DNA of 64,000 nucleotides from an uncultured Verrucomicrobiota bacterium. GTDB lineage: Bacteria > Verrucomicrobiota > Verrucomicrobiia > Opitutales > Opitutaceae. Location: contig CAIRBK010000082.1 in assembly GCA_903876795.1 (NCBI GenBank), forward strand, positions 88,623 through 152,622, in the 5' to 3' direction. The notes beneath the pieces are model-generated. The model searched no databases and was not told where the DNA came from. It saw only the letters and a program-made list of their open reading frames with translations. How positions within the stretch are numbered: the first letter of the stretch is position 1; each line of letters opens with the position of its first letter. A program made the position numbers and the translations under genes. Shown in pieces: positions 10,331 to 18,707 of this stretch.

Positions 10331-12235
10331 ATGAGCGTCATCGTCACCCGAGTTTCGATTCCGTTTTGTCTGCCCCGGCGATTTTTTTCAACGGGCCTTG
10401 GGCTTGTTTTATTTGTGTTGTCCGGTGTCGCGATGTCGGCGGAGACGGCGCAGGCCATTTTGGATCGTTCGGCCGGCACCTATGCTGGATTGAGATCTTG
10501 GACGGTGGAACTCACGACGCGCAACCTCGACGTGATGCTCATGTCGACTCCCGTTGAAGATGAGCCGAAGTGTGTGGTGCGTTCATCCAAGAGTCAGCAG
10601 ATCAGTCTCAAATTGTGCGTCTTGCAAAACGAGTGGATGGCTACGGTTCGCGATGGCATCGAGGTCAAAGGGGCGGAAGGCGATTCCGAGCGCGCGTTGC
10701 CCAACGGCTACTTTGTGCTGATGCGTATGGCGGGAGAGAACCGGCAGTCGGTTTTCGGTCCGCAAGGCGTTTCGTTTCAATCCATCGCCAGTGACGCCGG
10801 CATCGGCCTGCTCCGAGAAAAGATCAGCACCATCTGGGAAGACGATGTCCTGCTGCCGCTCATCCTAGTGGAAAAGAACGGTTCCGCTGCAGCGTCCTTC
10901 GATTTGAAGCAGCCCGAGCTCGCGAGCGAGGAAGGCGGAGTCTACCGAATAATCGCTCGCAATACGAAAGGCCGGCCCGTCGAGGTGTGGATCGACAAGG
11001 CCAGCCACTTTGTCGTTCGCTCGCTGGTTTATTTCCGCCCTCAGGTGCCTGGACCCGAGCAGCAGGTCGGGTCGAGCCCGTTCGTGACGCTGCGCGAGGC
11101 GCGGTACTCCCAAAGCCTGAATCCGAACCTTTCGTCGAAGGATTTCAACCTGAGCCTGCCGTCGCGGCTGCCGCCATTTGATCCGGAGGGTCTCGGTTTC
11201 GGTGGTGCGGTGGAGTTGGTGAAACATGCTGGACTGCGCACGACGGCGGACTTGTCGTTCACGGACGAACACTTTCAGGCGATGGTGAAGGTGGCCGGCG
11301 GGGAAAAGGCAGCTTCTGGTTTTAAGGTGAACATCAAGGGCGGCGACTTTGTGCTCACCAATCTGAGCACGCTCCTTGGCGGGAACCGACTGGTGATTTC
11401 AGACGCCAGCGGTCGGGACCTGCCTCCCACGGAGGCCTTTGGTGCCGTGGGTGCGGATATTGCGTTACTACGGATCAATCCCAAGGCGGGAGGCCTGAAG
11501 CTAGCCGCCAACGTGGCCGATGCGGTGAAGCAGGAGGACCGGATAGGTTTCCTAAAGTTCTGGACTGAAGGTGCGCAGCCACAACCCAACTACGGCTACG
11601 TAAGGACCATAACGCCGAGGTCGGTGGATTTCGGTTACGATCTCGACCCCGAGAGCCGGGGTGGACCGATTCTGGGTTTTTCCACCTATGAGGTTGTGGG
11701 GGTTGTCACGAATGTCGAAACCCGGCGATTGTTGCCGCGCGGCGCCAATGTAAACACGGGGATTTTACCCAGGTTTTCGGTCACAGAAAGCCGCTGGTTC
11801 GGCACGCGTATCGACACGATATCCAAGTGGGAGCCCATCAATTTGACGCGCTTCCGCGCCCAGCATGAAATCATCACCAAATTCCGGGCGACAACCGATA
11901 TGTTCATGGCGTTTGTCGAGTTCAACCTCGGCAAGATCGGACCCGGCGAGCGCATCGCGAAACTGGTATCCGAGTTTAAGGCACAGGCGGTCACGTTCAA
12001 AAACAACAAGCCCGAAGTCGCACGATTGAGAAAGGATCTGATCTACGCCCTTCGCACCATGGCGGAAGCGGATGTCTATGCGTTTGAACGTGGAGACTAT
12101 TTCAACTACTTTCTGACCACGGCCAACTGGACGGATAGCATTCCTGCGCAACTGGAATATCGCCGGGCGGTCATCGAGGTTCTAAAGCAATACGAGACTA
12201 ATCCGGAGGTATATCTCGGCCGGCTGGGATTATAA
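10331..12235 (+). CDS. Exported LolA-like protein fused to a catalytically dead trypsin-fold domain
   Basis: A 634-residue exported protein with a signal peptide (hydrophobic stretch GLGLVLFVLSGVAMS, cleavage near residue 36). Residues about 37-270 resemble a LolA/LolB-like (DUF2092-type) beta domain. Residues about 310-520 follow the layout of a DegP-like serine protease but with key residues changed. TNLST (343-347) stands where TNAHV carries the catalytic His. ADIALLRI keeps the Asp (D376). ESRGGPI (441-447) has Arg443 where Ser precedes GGP. It is therefore predicted to bind rather than cut. The C-terminal 110 residues are helical and unrecognised. Confidence 0.72.
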   Translation: MSVIVTRVSIPFCLPRRFFSTGLGLVLFVLSGVAMSAETAQAILDRSAGTYAGLRSWTVELTTRNLDVMLMSTPVEDEPKCVVRSSKSQQISLKLCVLQNEWMATVRDGIEVKGAEGDSERALPNGYFVLMRMAGENRQSVFGPQGVSFQSIASDAGIGLLREKISTIWEDDVLLPLILVEKNGSAAASFDLKQPELASEEGGVYRIIARNTKGRPVEVWIDKASHFVVRSLVYFRPQVPGPEQQVGSSPFVTLREARYSQSLNPNLSSKDFNLSLPSRLPPFDPEGLGFGGAVELVKHAGLRTTADLSFTDEHFQAMVKVAGGEKAASGFKVNIKGGDFVLTNLSTLLGGNRLVISDASGRDLPPTEAFGAVGADIALLRINPKAGGLKLAANVADAVKQEDRIGFLKFWTEGAQPQPNYGYVRTITPRSVDFGYDLDPESRGGPILGFSTYEVVGVVTNVETRRLLPRGANVNTGILPRFSVTESRWFGTRIDTISKWEPINLTRFRAQHEIITKFRATTDMFMAFVEFNLGKIGPGERIAKLVSEFKAQAVTFKNNKPEVARLRKDLIYALRTMAEADVYAFERGDYFNYFLTTANWTDSIPAQLEYRRAVIEVLKQYETNPEVYLGRLGL

Positions 12236-12250
12236 CAGTTTACCCGATGA

Positions 12251-13471
12251 TCAATCTACGAGCGTGAAGTCCAGCCTTGCGGCCAAGGCTTGGCGGCGGA
12301 TGCCGTAGAAGGCGGCGAATGCGCGGAGGCGGCCGGCGAGGGCGGTATCGGAGCCGCGAGGGCGCCCCGTTTTGATCGCGGCGATCATCAGGTTTTTGGC
12401 GGTGTGTTCGGTCGAGATGAACTCAAACACCTTGGTTCGGTAGCCCGCCCATTCCAAAAGCAGGGCGCGCAGGGCGTCGGTAACGAACTCTGCCTGGCGT
12501 TCTTGGAAAATGCCGTGCTGGAGCGCCTCGGCCAGCACGTCGGGGGCGGCGAGTTGACGACGCAGTTCCTTCTGGCAACAGGGGGAAACGACGAGCAGGC
12601 GCGCGCCGGCGGCGATGCCTTTGGCCAGGGCATCGTCGGTGGCGGTGTCGCAGGCATGGAGGGCGACCAGCGCGTCGAGGTTTTCAAGCGCTACGGAGGC
12701 GATGTCGCCGGCGGCGAATCGCAGGTGCGGGGCCAGCCCGTGGTCCCGGGCGAGGTCGTTGCAGAGCGCGACCAACTCGGGCCGGGCCTCGATGCCGGCG
12801 ACTTCGGCGCGAGGACCGAGGTGCGCGGCGAGGGCGAAGGTGAGGTAGCCTTTGCCACAACCCATGTCGGCGATGCGGAGGGGAGGCGGCTCGCCCGCGC
12901 CCGCCGTCAGCTCGGAGCCGGCGGGGGTGAGGCCGGCTTCGGCCAGGAGCGTGGCAAGGAGTTCGGTGAATTTTTGGATCTGGCGGAACTTGTGGGCCAT
13001 GCCTTCCCGGGGGAGTCCGCGGTCGTTGGTGACGCCGAGGGCGCGCAGCCACGGGGCGTCGCCAGGGATCAAGTGAGCCTTGGCTCGGTCGTGGTTTTCG
13101 GAGGCGGGCGCGGGGGAGCTGGCGGCGGTCTTCACGGAGAGACGGCCTGTGCCGTCGGAATGGGTCTCAAGCTGGGCCGTCTGCATCGGCGTGAACAGAT
13201 GGGCGTCGAGGAAGTCGCCGCCGATGAGGGGCTCGATCAGGGCGAGGGCCTCGGCAGGCGGATGGTTTTTGGTGATGTCGCGGGTGGCGTGCCGCCAGAG
13301 CAGGGAGAGGTGCGGGCCGGCCTTGAGGGTGACGGGGCGGACGAAGAGGTTGTGCAATGTACCGTCGGGGCAGGCCGGGGAGCGTTTGCCGAGCGTGAGC
13401 TTCACCAACATGCCGTCGTGCACGGCGGAGCGCAGGAGGGCGAGGAAGTGGTTGCGGGCGTCGGGGGGCAT
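12251..13471 (-). CDS. Class I SAM-dependent methyltransferase (Methyltransf_32 type)
   Basis: A 406-residue protein. The C-terminal half is a Rossmann methyltransferase: ADMGCGKGYLTFALA binds SAM, EARPELV is the acidic loop, and LVALHACDTATDDALAKG followed by VVSPCCQKELRRQL matches the PF13679 family, which includes Trm13/METTL25-like enzymes. The N-terminal 180 residues are not recognised. Its ATG overlaps the stop of the binding-protein gene upstream (TGATG), so it is the last gene of the folate operon transcript. The substrate is unknown. Confidence 0.82.
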   Translation of the reverse strand: MPPDARNHFLALLRSAVHDGMLVKLTLGKRSPACPDGTLHNLFVRPVTLKAGPHLSLLWRHATRDITKNHPPAEALALIEPLIGGDFLDAHLFTPMQTAQLETHSDGTGRLSVKTAASSPAPASENHDRAKAHLIPGDAPWLRALGVTNDRGLPREGMAHKFRQIQKFTELLATLLAEAGLTPAGSELTAGAGEPPPLRIADMGCGKGYLTFALAAHLGPRAEVAGIEARPELVALCNDLARDHGLAPHLRFAAGDIASVALENLDALVALHACDTATDDALAKGIAAGARLLVVSPCCQKELRRQLAAPDVLAEALQHGIFQERQAEFVTDALRALLLEWAGYRTKVFEFISTEHTAKNLMIAAIKTGRPRGSDTALAGRLRAFAAFYGIRRQALAARLDFTLVD

Positions 13472-14478
13472 CAGGGCAGGTAATCGGTGGTCATGACCTG
13501 ATCGACCGTAAGTTTGCCCTTGGGCAGGATGGCGAGTTCTTCGAGCTGGCCGATTTGCGTGAGGAAACGCTCGCGGCTGATGCGGCCGATGTTGGCCGGG
13601 CCTCCGCCGGGGCCGCGTCCGGTCACGAGCTTTTCATCGATGATCATTTTGCGCGAGAAAGCCATGAACTCGTCGGTGTTGTTGGGATTGGCTTTCTTTA
13701 GGAGTTCGTGGGCGGGGGTCGGATCGCCGTCGATGTAGTCGGTCCAGCCTCGGATATAGGCCTTGATGAAGGCGCGGGCGGCGTCGGGATGGGCGGCCAC
13801 CCAGGCGCGGTTGGCGACAAGGACCGTGTAGGCGTCGAAACCGCTGTCCCAGGCGTAGAGGAATTTCGGCATTTTCGCCCCGCCCTTCACGATGTGGTAG
13901 GGCTCGGCGATGTAGAAGCCCTGCTGGATAAAGTTTTTGTCAGCCATGAAATTGGCGACGGAGAAGTTCTGCGGGATGAGGTTAAAATCGATGCCGTATT
14001 TTTTGCGCAGGTACGGGAGGAAGGCCCATTCCGGGCGGGCCATGAGGGTTTTGCCGTCGAGATCCTCGAAACGGGACACGGGGTTGTCGGCGTGGAGCAT
14101 GAGCACGGACGGGTCGTTTTGGAAGACGGCGGCGACCTGGACTACGGGCAGACTCTGGGCGATCGCGAGGAGGGTGTTGGTGCTGTCGGCCTGGGCGAAG
14201 TCGGCCTGGCCGGTGGCGAGCTTCGGCATCACGAAAGCATTGGGGCCACCGGGGATAAGCTCCACTTCGAGCCCGGCCTCCTTGAAGAAGCCCTTGGCCT
14301 GTGCCTGGAAAAAACCTCCGTGCTCGGGTTCGGCGACCCAGTCGAGTTGGACGACAATCTTGGTGGGTTTGGGTGCGGCTGTGGAGTCGGCCGGGGCGGT
14401 TTTTGGGCCGCAGCCGGCCAGGGTGAAAAAGGAGGCGGCAAGCGCGGAGAAAACAAGGACAAGGCGGCGGGTATTCAT
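13471..14478 (-). CDS. NMT1/THI5-like ABC transporter substrate-binding lipoprotein
   Basis: A 335-residue lipoprotein. The signal peptide ends in the lipobox LAGC (Cys22). The mature domain starts KIVVQLDWVAEPEHGGFF and carries GFFKEAGLEVELIPGG, typical of the NMT1/SsuA group that binds pyrimidine thiamine precursors, sulfonates or similar ligands. The start overlaps the pabC stop by 4 bases (ATGA), placing it in the folate operon. No intact ATPase or permease partner lies beside it; a decayed ABC ATPase sits just upstream of folP. The ligand is unknown; a pyrimidine- or pterin-like ligand would fit the context but is inference. Confidence 0.88.
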   Translation of the reverse strand: MNTRRLVLVFSALAASFFTLAGCGPKTAPADSTAAPKPTKIVVQLDWVAEPEHGGFFQAQAKGFFKEAGLEVELIPGGPNAFVMPKLATGQADFAQADSTNTLLAIAQSLPVVQVAAVFQNDPSVLMLHADNPVSRFEDLDGKTLMARPEWAFLPYLRKKYGIDFNLIPQNFSVANFMADKNFIQQGFYIAEPYHIVKGGAKMPKFLYAWDSGFDAYTVLVANRAWVAAHPDAARAFIKAYIRGWTDYIDGDPTPAHELLKKANPNNTDEFMAFSRKMIIDEKLVTGRGPGGGPANIGRISRERFLTQIGQLEELAILPKGKLTVDQVMTTDYLP

Positions 14479-15296
14479 AAAAGAGATTGAAGCTCGGCGG
14501 CGCGATAGACGTGGGCGAGGGCGCGGGTCACCGGAGTATGTTCAAGATCGAGTCGGCGTTCGTCGAGCCGGGAGACGGGCATGACGCCGAGCCGGGCGTT
14601 GGTGACAAAAATCTCCTCGGCGTGTTCAAGATCCGCGCGCGTGAGGAGGGCTTCGCGGGCCCGGTCCGGCCCGAGCAAGGCAAGCACGCGACCGCGGGCG
14701 ATGCCGGGGAGCGGACCGCATGCTGACGGCGGCGTGAGGGCGACGCCGTGGCGCACGACAAAAACGTTGGTGGTCGCGCCCTCGATGACGATGCCGGCGG
14801 GCGTAAGGAAGAGGGATTCGTCGAAACCCTCGGCCAGCGCGGCGCGTTTGGCGCGAATGTTGGCGAGGTAGTTGATGGTCTTGTGACCGGAGATGGCCCC
14901 GGTGCGTTCTCCGGTGAAGACGGTGCGCAGATGGAAACCACGGGCGTAGGTGTCGGCCGGGTAGAGGCCTGGGCGCGTGGTAATGAGTTCGCCGGGGGTC
15001 GGGTCCCGGGCAAAAAGGACGATTTTGGCGAAACCGTCCGTGAGTGCGTTGGCGGTGATAACTCGCTGGAGGCGTTCGTGCAGGGTCTCGAGGTCGTCGG
15101 CGTAGGCGAGATCAAGGGCGCGGCAGCTGGCAGTGAGGCGGACGTGGTGGTGAGCGAGGAAGACGGGGCGGGAGTTGAGGACCTTGATGGTTTCAAAAAT
15201 CCCGTGTCCGTAGAGAAAGCCCTCGCAGGTCGCGGGAATGCATGCGGCGGTGGCCGGCAGGAGGGTATTGTCGAGGAGGACGTGGGCGGCGGACAT
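14475..15296 (-). CDS. pabC: Aminodeoxychorismate lyase (class IV aminotransferase)
   Basis: A 273-residue PLP enzyme of fold type IV. It releases pyruvate from 4-amino-4-deoxychorismate to give para-aminobenzoate for folate. It shows GFLYGHGIFETIKV, the catalytic lysine in SGHKTINYLANI, and the phosphate-binding EGATTNVFVV. The family also contains branched-chain and D-amino acid aminotransferases, but position directly after the pabB half of folK-pabB supports the PabC role. It lies 12 bases after folK-pabB and overlaps the binding-protein gene. Confidence 0.87.
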   Translation of the reverse strand: MSAAHVLLDNTLLPATAACIPATCEGFLYGHGIFETIKVLNSRPVFLAHHHVRLTASCRALDLAYADDLETLHERLQRVITANALTDGFAKIVLFARDPTPGELITTRPGLYPADTYARGFHLRTVFTGERTGAISGHKTINYLANIRAKRAALAEGFDESLFLTPAGIVIEGATTNVFVVRHGVALTPPSACGPLPGIARGRVLALLGPDRAREALLTRADLEHAEEIFVTNARLGVMPVSRLDERRLDLEHTPVTRALAHVYRAAELQSLL

Positions 15297-15308
15297 GGCG
15301 TGAGGGAA

Positions 15309-17267
15309 TCAGTCGCGGCGGGTCAAAGCCTCGTGCATGGCGCGGCCTTTATCGAGGGTTTCCTGGTATTCGGCGGCGGGGTCTGAGTCCCAGACGATGC
15401 CACCGCCGACGTGGTAATAGGCGCGGCCGTCCACGCAGGTGAGGGTACGGATGGCGATGTTGAGGTCGGCGTTGCCGTCAAAGCCGAGGTAGCCGATCGC
15501 GCCGGTGTAGACGTGGCGGCGGTGCGGCTCCAGCTCGTCGATAATTTCCATCGAGCGGATCTTGGGTGCGCCCGTGATGGAACCGCCGGGAAAGGCGGCC
15601 CTCACGCAATCGATCACGTCAAGCCCTTCGCGCAATGTGCCGGACACCGTGGCAACGAGGTGATGGACGGTCGGGTGCGACTCGAGTCGCCAGAGATCGT
15701 CCACGCGCACCGAGCCGTAATCGCAGACGCGGCCGAGGTCGTTGCGCTCCAGATCCACGATCATCAGCAGTTCGGCGCGGTCCTTCTCGCTGGCGACGAG
15801 TTCGGCGGCGAGGCGGGCGTCGGCGGCCGAATCGGCGGAGCGAGGGCGGGTGCCCTTGATCGGTCGGGTTTCGACCCGTCGGCCGCGCACGGTGAGAAAG
15901 CGCTCGGGAGAACTGCTCACGATCTGTACAGGCCCGAAGCCAAGGTAAGCGGCGAACGGCGCGGGGCTGCGTTGCCGGAGACGCTGGTAAAGGGTGTAGG
16001 GCGCACAGGGCAGCGAGGCCGAGAATCGTTGCGTAAGGTTGACCTGGTAGACGTCGCCTGCGGCGATGTAGGCTTTGATGCGGTTGATGGCCCCGGCGTA
16101 GGTCTCGGCGGTGAAGTTGGCTGCGGGGGAAGCCGGGGCGACGGTTGCGTCGTCTGACGGGCGGAGCGGGGCGTCGAAGGCGGTGCGTAGGCCAGCGAGC
16201 AGTTCCGCTGCGGGTGTGGACGCGACCGGATTCGCGACCAGCCAGGTGCGGCCGGAGGCATGCTCATGGGCGATGAAGGCGTCGTAGAAGCCGAATTCGC
16301 AATCGGGAACCGAGGGTAGATCGTCGGGTTTGGCGCGCTGAATTTTTTCCAACTGCGTGCACAGCTCGTATCCGAAAAATCCGACGGCACCGCCGGTGAA
16401 GGGCAACGCGGGAGGCGGCGAGAGGCCGGACACAGTGTCACCTATTAGGTGACACTGTGGGTTTGGTTTAGCGTGGTTGCGGAGAAGATTCTGAAGTTCG
16501 GCAAATACGGAGGTGTCACCCATTAGGTGACGCTTTGGATTGGGCGCGCGAAGGTCGAGGGTGGTGAGGCCGGACTTGCAGCGGAGGACAAGAAAGGGGT
16601 CGAAGCCGATGAAGGAATAGGCGCCGAGGCCGCCCGTGGTGCGGCCGCTGTCGAGAAAGAAGGCGTGGTCGCGATCGGCGAGCGTGGCGAAAAACTCGTG
16701 GGGCGGTGCGGGCAGCGTGGCTTCCTCAATGATGATCGGTGGCGTCAGGGCGAGGTCGCTACGCAGGGCAACGCCGCCGCGATCCACGCGCGAAAGATGT
16801 GCGCGCACGGGTTGTCCGCGGATGCTGAGATCGGGGTCGAGGTCGGCCAGAGGAACGAGGACAAAGGCCCGCTCGTGAAGGCGCGGGTGCGGGAGCGTCA
16901 GACGATCATCGTCGAAGGCGGCGTCGCCATGACAAAGGACGTCGAGGTCAATGGTGCGCGCGCCCCAGCGTTCGTGGCGGACGCGTCCGAGTTGTTGTTC
17001 GACCTCGATGCAGAGGTCGAGCAGCGCGGGCGGCTCCAGGCTGGTTTCCAGAGCGACGACGAGGTTGAGGTAGTCGGGCTGAGGGGCTTGGCCGGGCAGG
17101 CAGAGCGCGGCTGTCTCGTAAACAGGGGAAACGCGGGCAACGCGCACCCCGGGAGCGGCGGCGAGCCGGCCGAGGGCGCCGGCTAGCAAGGCGCGGCGGT
17201 CGCCGAGGTTACCGCCCAGTCCGAGGAAGGCGGTCTGCACGCGTTTTACTGGTTTCGACGGCGACAT
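15309..17267 (-). CDS. folK-pabB: Fused HPPK (FolK) - aminodeoxychorismate synthase component I (PabB)
   Basis: A 652-residue fusion. Residues about 9-140 are 6-hydroxymethyl-7,8-dihydropterin pyrophosphokinase (LGLGGNLGDRR; RWGARTIDLDVL; LPHPRLHERAFVLVPL). The rest is the PabB/anthranilate synthase I fold, which adds ammonia to chorismate: TGGAVGFFGYEL, VYQVNLTQRF, ETRPIKGTRPR, DLERNDLGRV, PGGSITGAPKIRSMEII. ATG 17267 overlaps folB by 59 bases; GTG 17246 is an alternative start. Two short palindromic repeats are read in frame at residues about 243-255 and 269-281, in a poorly conserved region. No glutamine amidotransferase (PabA) is in this window. Confidence 0.93.
   Translation of the reverse strand: MSPSKPVKRVQTAFLGLGGNLGDRRALLAGALGRLAAAPGVRVARVSPVYETAALCLPGQAPQPDYLNLVVALETSLEPPALLDLCIEVEQQLGRVRHERWGARTIDLDVLCHGDAAFDDDRLTLPHPRLHERAFVLVPLADLDPDLSIRGQPVRAHLSRVDRGGVALRSDLALTPPIIIEEATLPAPPHEFFATLADRDHAFFLDSGRTTGGLGAYSFIGFDPFLVLRCKSGLTTLDLRAPNPKRHLMGDTSVFAELQNLLRNHAKPNPQCHLIGDTVSGLSPPPALPFTGGAVGFFGYELCTQLEKIQRAKPDDLPSVPDCEFGFYDAFIAHEHASGRTWLVANPVASTPAAELLAGLRTAFDAPLRPSDDATVAPASPAANFTAETYAGAINRIKAYIAAGDVYQVNLTQRFSASLPCAPYTLYQRLRQRSPAPFAAYLGFGPVQIVSSSPERFLTVRGRRVETRPIKGTRPRSADSAADARLAAELVASEKDRAELLMIVDLERNDLGRVCDYGSVRVDDLWRLESHPTVHHLVATVSGTLREGLDVIDCVRAAFPGGSITGAPKIRSMEIIDELEPHRRHVYTGAIGYLGFDGNADLNIAIRTLTCVDGRAYYHVGGGIVWDSDPAAEYQETLDKGRAMHEALTRRD
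16431..16459. repeat. Perfect 14-bp-arm palindrome inside the pabB half (copy 1)
   Basis: CACAGTGTCACCTA (16431-16444), one T, then TAGGTGACACTGTG (16446-16459): a perfect inverted repeat. On the coding strand it contributes the residues NPQCHLIGDTVSG (about 269-281) without breaking the frame. A related copy lies about 80 bases away. Confidence 0.85.
16512..16541. repeat. Degenerate palindromic repeat inside the pabB half (copy 2)
   Basis: The sequence GTGTCACCCATTAGGTGAC and its flank match copy 1 at about 27 of 34 aligned bases, in the same orientation. The core keeps GTCACC...GGTGAC symmetry with less perfect arms. It encodes NPKRHLMGDTSVF (about residues 243-255), clearly related to the peptide from copy 1. 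Confidence 0.75.
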
Positions 17268-17598
17268 GATCGAGGATGCCGGCGATGGGGACGGACGGTT
17301 TTTTGATGGTGATGGCGACCTGTTCGACGACGGGGCAGGCGGCGAGTATCCGGTCGATGACATGGCTGGCGAGGGCCTCGATGAGTTTGAAGCGGTCCTT
17401 TTCGACGGTCTCGCGGCAGATGCCGTAAACGCGGGTGTAATCGACGGTTTTGTTGAGGTCGTCGGTCGCGGCCGCCTCGGCGATATCGAGGGTGAGGACG
17501 AGGTCGATCACGAAGCGCTGGCCGAGGGTGTTCTCCTCGGGGAGGTCGCCGTGGTATCCGTAAAATACCATGTTCGAGAGGGTGATGCGGCCGGTCAT
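17209..17598 (-). CDS. folB: Dihydroneopterin aldolase
   Basis: A 129-residue FolB. It converts 7,8-dihydroneopterin to 6-hydroxymethyl-7,8-dihydropterin and glycolaldehyde, the step before HPPK. Family motifs are YGYHGDLPEENTLGQRF near the N-terminus, TVDYTRVY, KLIEALASHVIDRIL, and ITIKKPSVPIAG with the active-site lysine near the C-terminus. The last 59 bases overlap the start of folK-pabB, consistent with coupled translation. Confidence 0.95.
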   Translation of the reverse strand: MTGRITLSNMVFYGYHGDLPEENTLGQRFVIDLVLTLDIAEAAATDDLNKTVDYTRVYGICRETVEKDRFKLIEALASHVIDRILAACPVVEQVAITIKKPSVPIAGILDHVAVETSKTRADRLPRTGR

Positions 17599-17608
17599 GT
17601 GGTTTGAA

Positions 17609-17639
17609 GTAGCGGGGAGTGAGTAGCGGGTAGCGAGTA
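17609..17639. repeat. Short imperfect repeat in the folP-folB spacer
   Basis: On the minus strand the 45-base spacer contains CGCTAC three times in an imperfect tandem pattern (CTCGCTACC, CGCTACTCA, CCCGCTACTT). It lies just before folB and shows no start codon or hairpin. Function, if any, is unknown. Confidence 0.4.
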
Positions 17640-17643
17640 TAAA

Positions 17644-18480
17644 TCAACCGTGACGGCGAACGGCGGCGGCCATGCGGGCGGCACGGGCGTTGGCCTCGAC
17701 GTCGTGGACTCGGTGGAACTGAACACCTTGGGCCACGGCCAACGCGGTGAGGGCGAGGGTGCCTTCGAGGCGATCGGCCGGGGGTAAATCAAGAACGTGG
17801 CTGATGACGGATTTGCGCGAGACGCCCAGGAGGAGCGGGTGGCCTAGCGTGAGGAGTTCGTTCAGTCGGGCCAGCACCTCGAGGTTCTGGGCTTGGGTTT
17901 TCCCAAAGCCGATTCCGGGGTCGAGGATGATGCGGGCCGGGTCGATGCCGGCGGAGCGAGCAATGCCGAGCGTGCGCGTCAGGAAGGTTTTGATGTTCGC
18001 GATCACGTCGCCGGGAGCCTCGCGGAGCGCCTGGTCGTTGTGCATGAGGATAGCGGCGGCACCGTGACGGGCGATCACCGCGGCCATTGCGGGGTCGCTC
18101 TGGAGGCCGTGAACATCGTTGACGACATGCGCGCCTGCGGCGAGGGCGGCGTCGGCCACGGCGGCGTGGTAGGTGTCTATCGAGATGGGTGCGGCGGTGT
18201 GGCGGACGAGTTCGCGGATGACGGGGACTACACGACGAATCTCCTCGTCGGGGCCTACCTCGACGTAACCGGGACGGGTGGATTGTCCGCCAACGTCGAT
18301 GATAGAGGCACCCTCGGCGACCAAGAGGCGGCCGCGGGATACGGCGGCGGGCAGCGAGGCGTGTTGTCCGCCGTCGAAGAAAGAGTCGGTGGTGACGTTA
18401 AGGATGCCGACGAGGTGGGGGGTACCGTCAAGGAGGAGGCGGCGGTCGCGGCAGATGAGTTCGCGGGCGGTAGACGGCAT
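17644..18480 (-). CDS. folP: Dihydropteroate synthase
   Basis: A 278-residue TIM-barrel enzyme that joins hydroxymethyl-dihydropterin pyrophosphate to para-aminobenzoate; it is the sulfonamide target. Both Pfam/PROSITE signatures are visible: LVGILNVTTDSFFDGG at about residues 22-37 and IIDVGGQSTRPG at about 59-70. ISIDTYHAAVADAAL, HVVNDVHGL, DPGIGFGKT and GVSRKSVI follow. It is the first gene of the folate operon and lies just downstream of a gene-poor stretch with a decayed ABC ATPase and a MITE-like element. Confidence 0.97.
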   Translation of the reverse strand: MPSTARELICRDRRLLLDGTPHLVGILNVTTDSFFDGGQHASLPAAVSRGRLLVAEGASIIDVGGQSTRPGYVEVGPDEEIRRVVPVIRELVRHTAAPISIDTYHAAVADAALAAGAHVVNDVHGLQSDPAMAAVIARHGAAAILMHNDQALREAPGDVIANIKTFLTRTLGIARSAGIDPARIILDPGIGFGKTQAQNLEVLARLNELLTLGHPLLLGVSRKSVISHVLDLPPADRLEGTLALTALAVAQGVQFHRVHDVEANARAARMAAAVRRHG

Positions 18481-18537
18481 CAGAAGTTTTTTAGGTTGGT
18501 AGAAGTCGTGCCAGCAGTGGAGGACTAGTCACCCTAG

Positions 18538-18707
18538 GGTGTGTGCCTGACTTGACTCAGGTCGTCGAACTCCGCGAGTGAGAGGATAAGCAGGCTGGGC
18601 ACGCGTTGCCCTCGACGGCACGACCCGCCGGGTCGCCTCCGTCTCGGTCGCCTGGGCCGAGCCCGCTACTCCTCCCACACCGACCCGATTTATCTCCGAA
18701 ACACACC
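18538..18707. mobile_element. 170-bp MITE-like element with CTAG target duplication
   Basis: The ends are short inverted repeats: GGTGTGT at the left (18538) and ACACACC at the right (to 18707). Each is flanked by CTAG (18534-18537 and 18708-18711). Including the flanks, the two ends match over 11 bases as inverted repeats. A 4-base YTAR-type duplication and GGTGTGT ends are reminiscent of IS5-family insertions. At 170 bp it encodes no transposase, so a non-autonomous element is the best reading. It lies between folP and the decayed ABC ATPase. Confidence 0.6.

Noticed and set aside
12290..13483. A 397-residue plus-strand frame opposite the methyltransferase gene
   Set aside because: Gly/Glu-rich antisense product; the minus-strand gene has clear SAM-binding motifs and is coupled to its neighbour.
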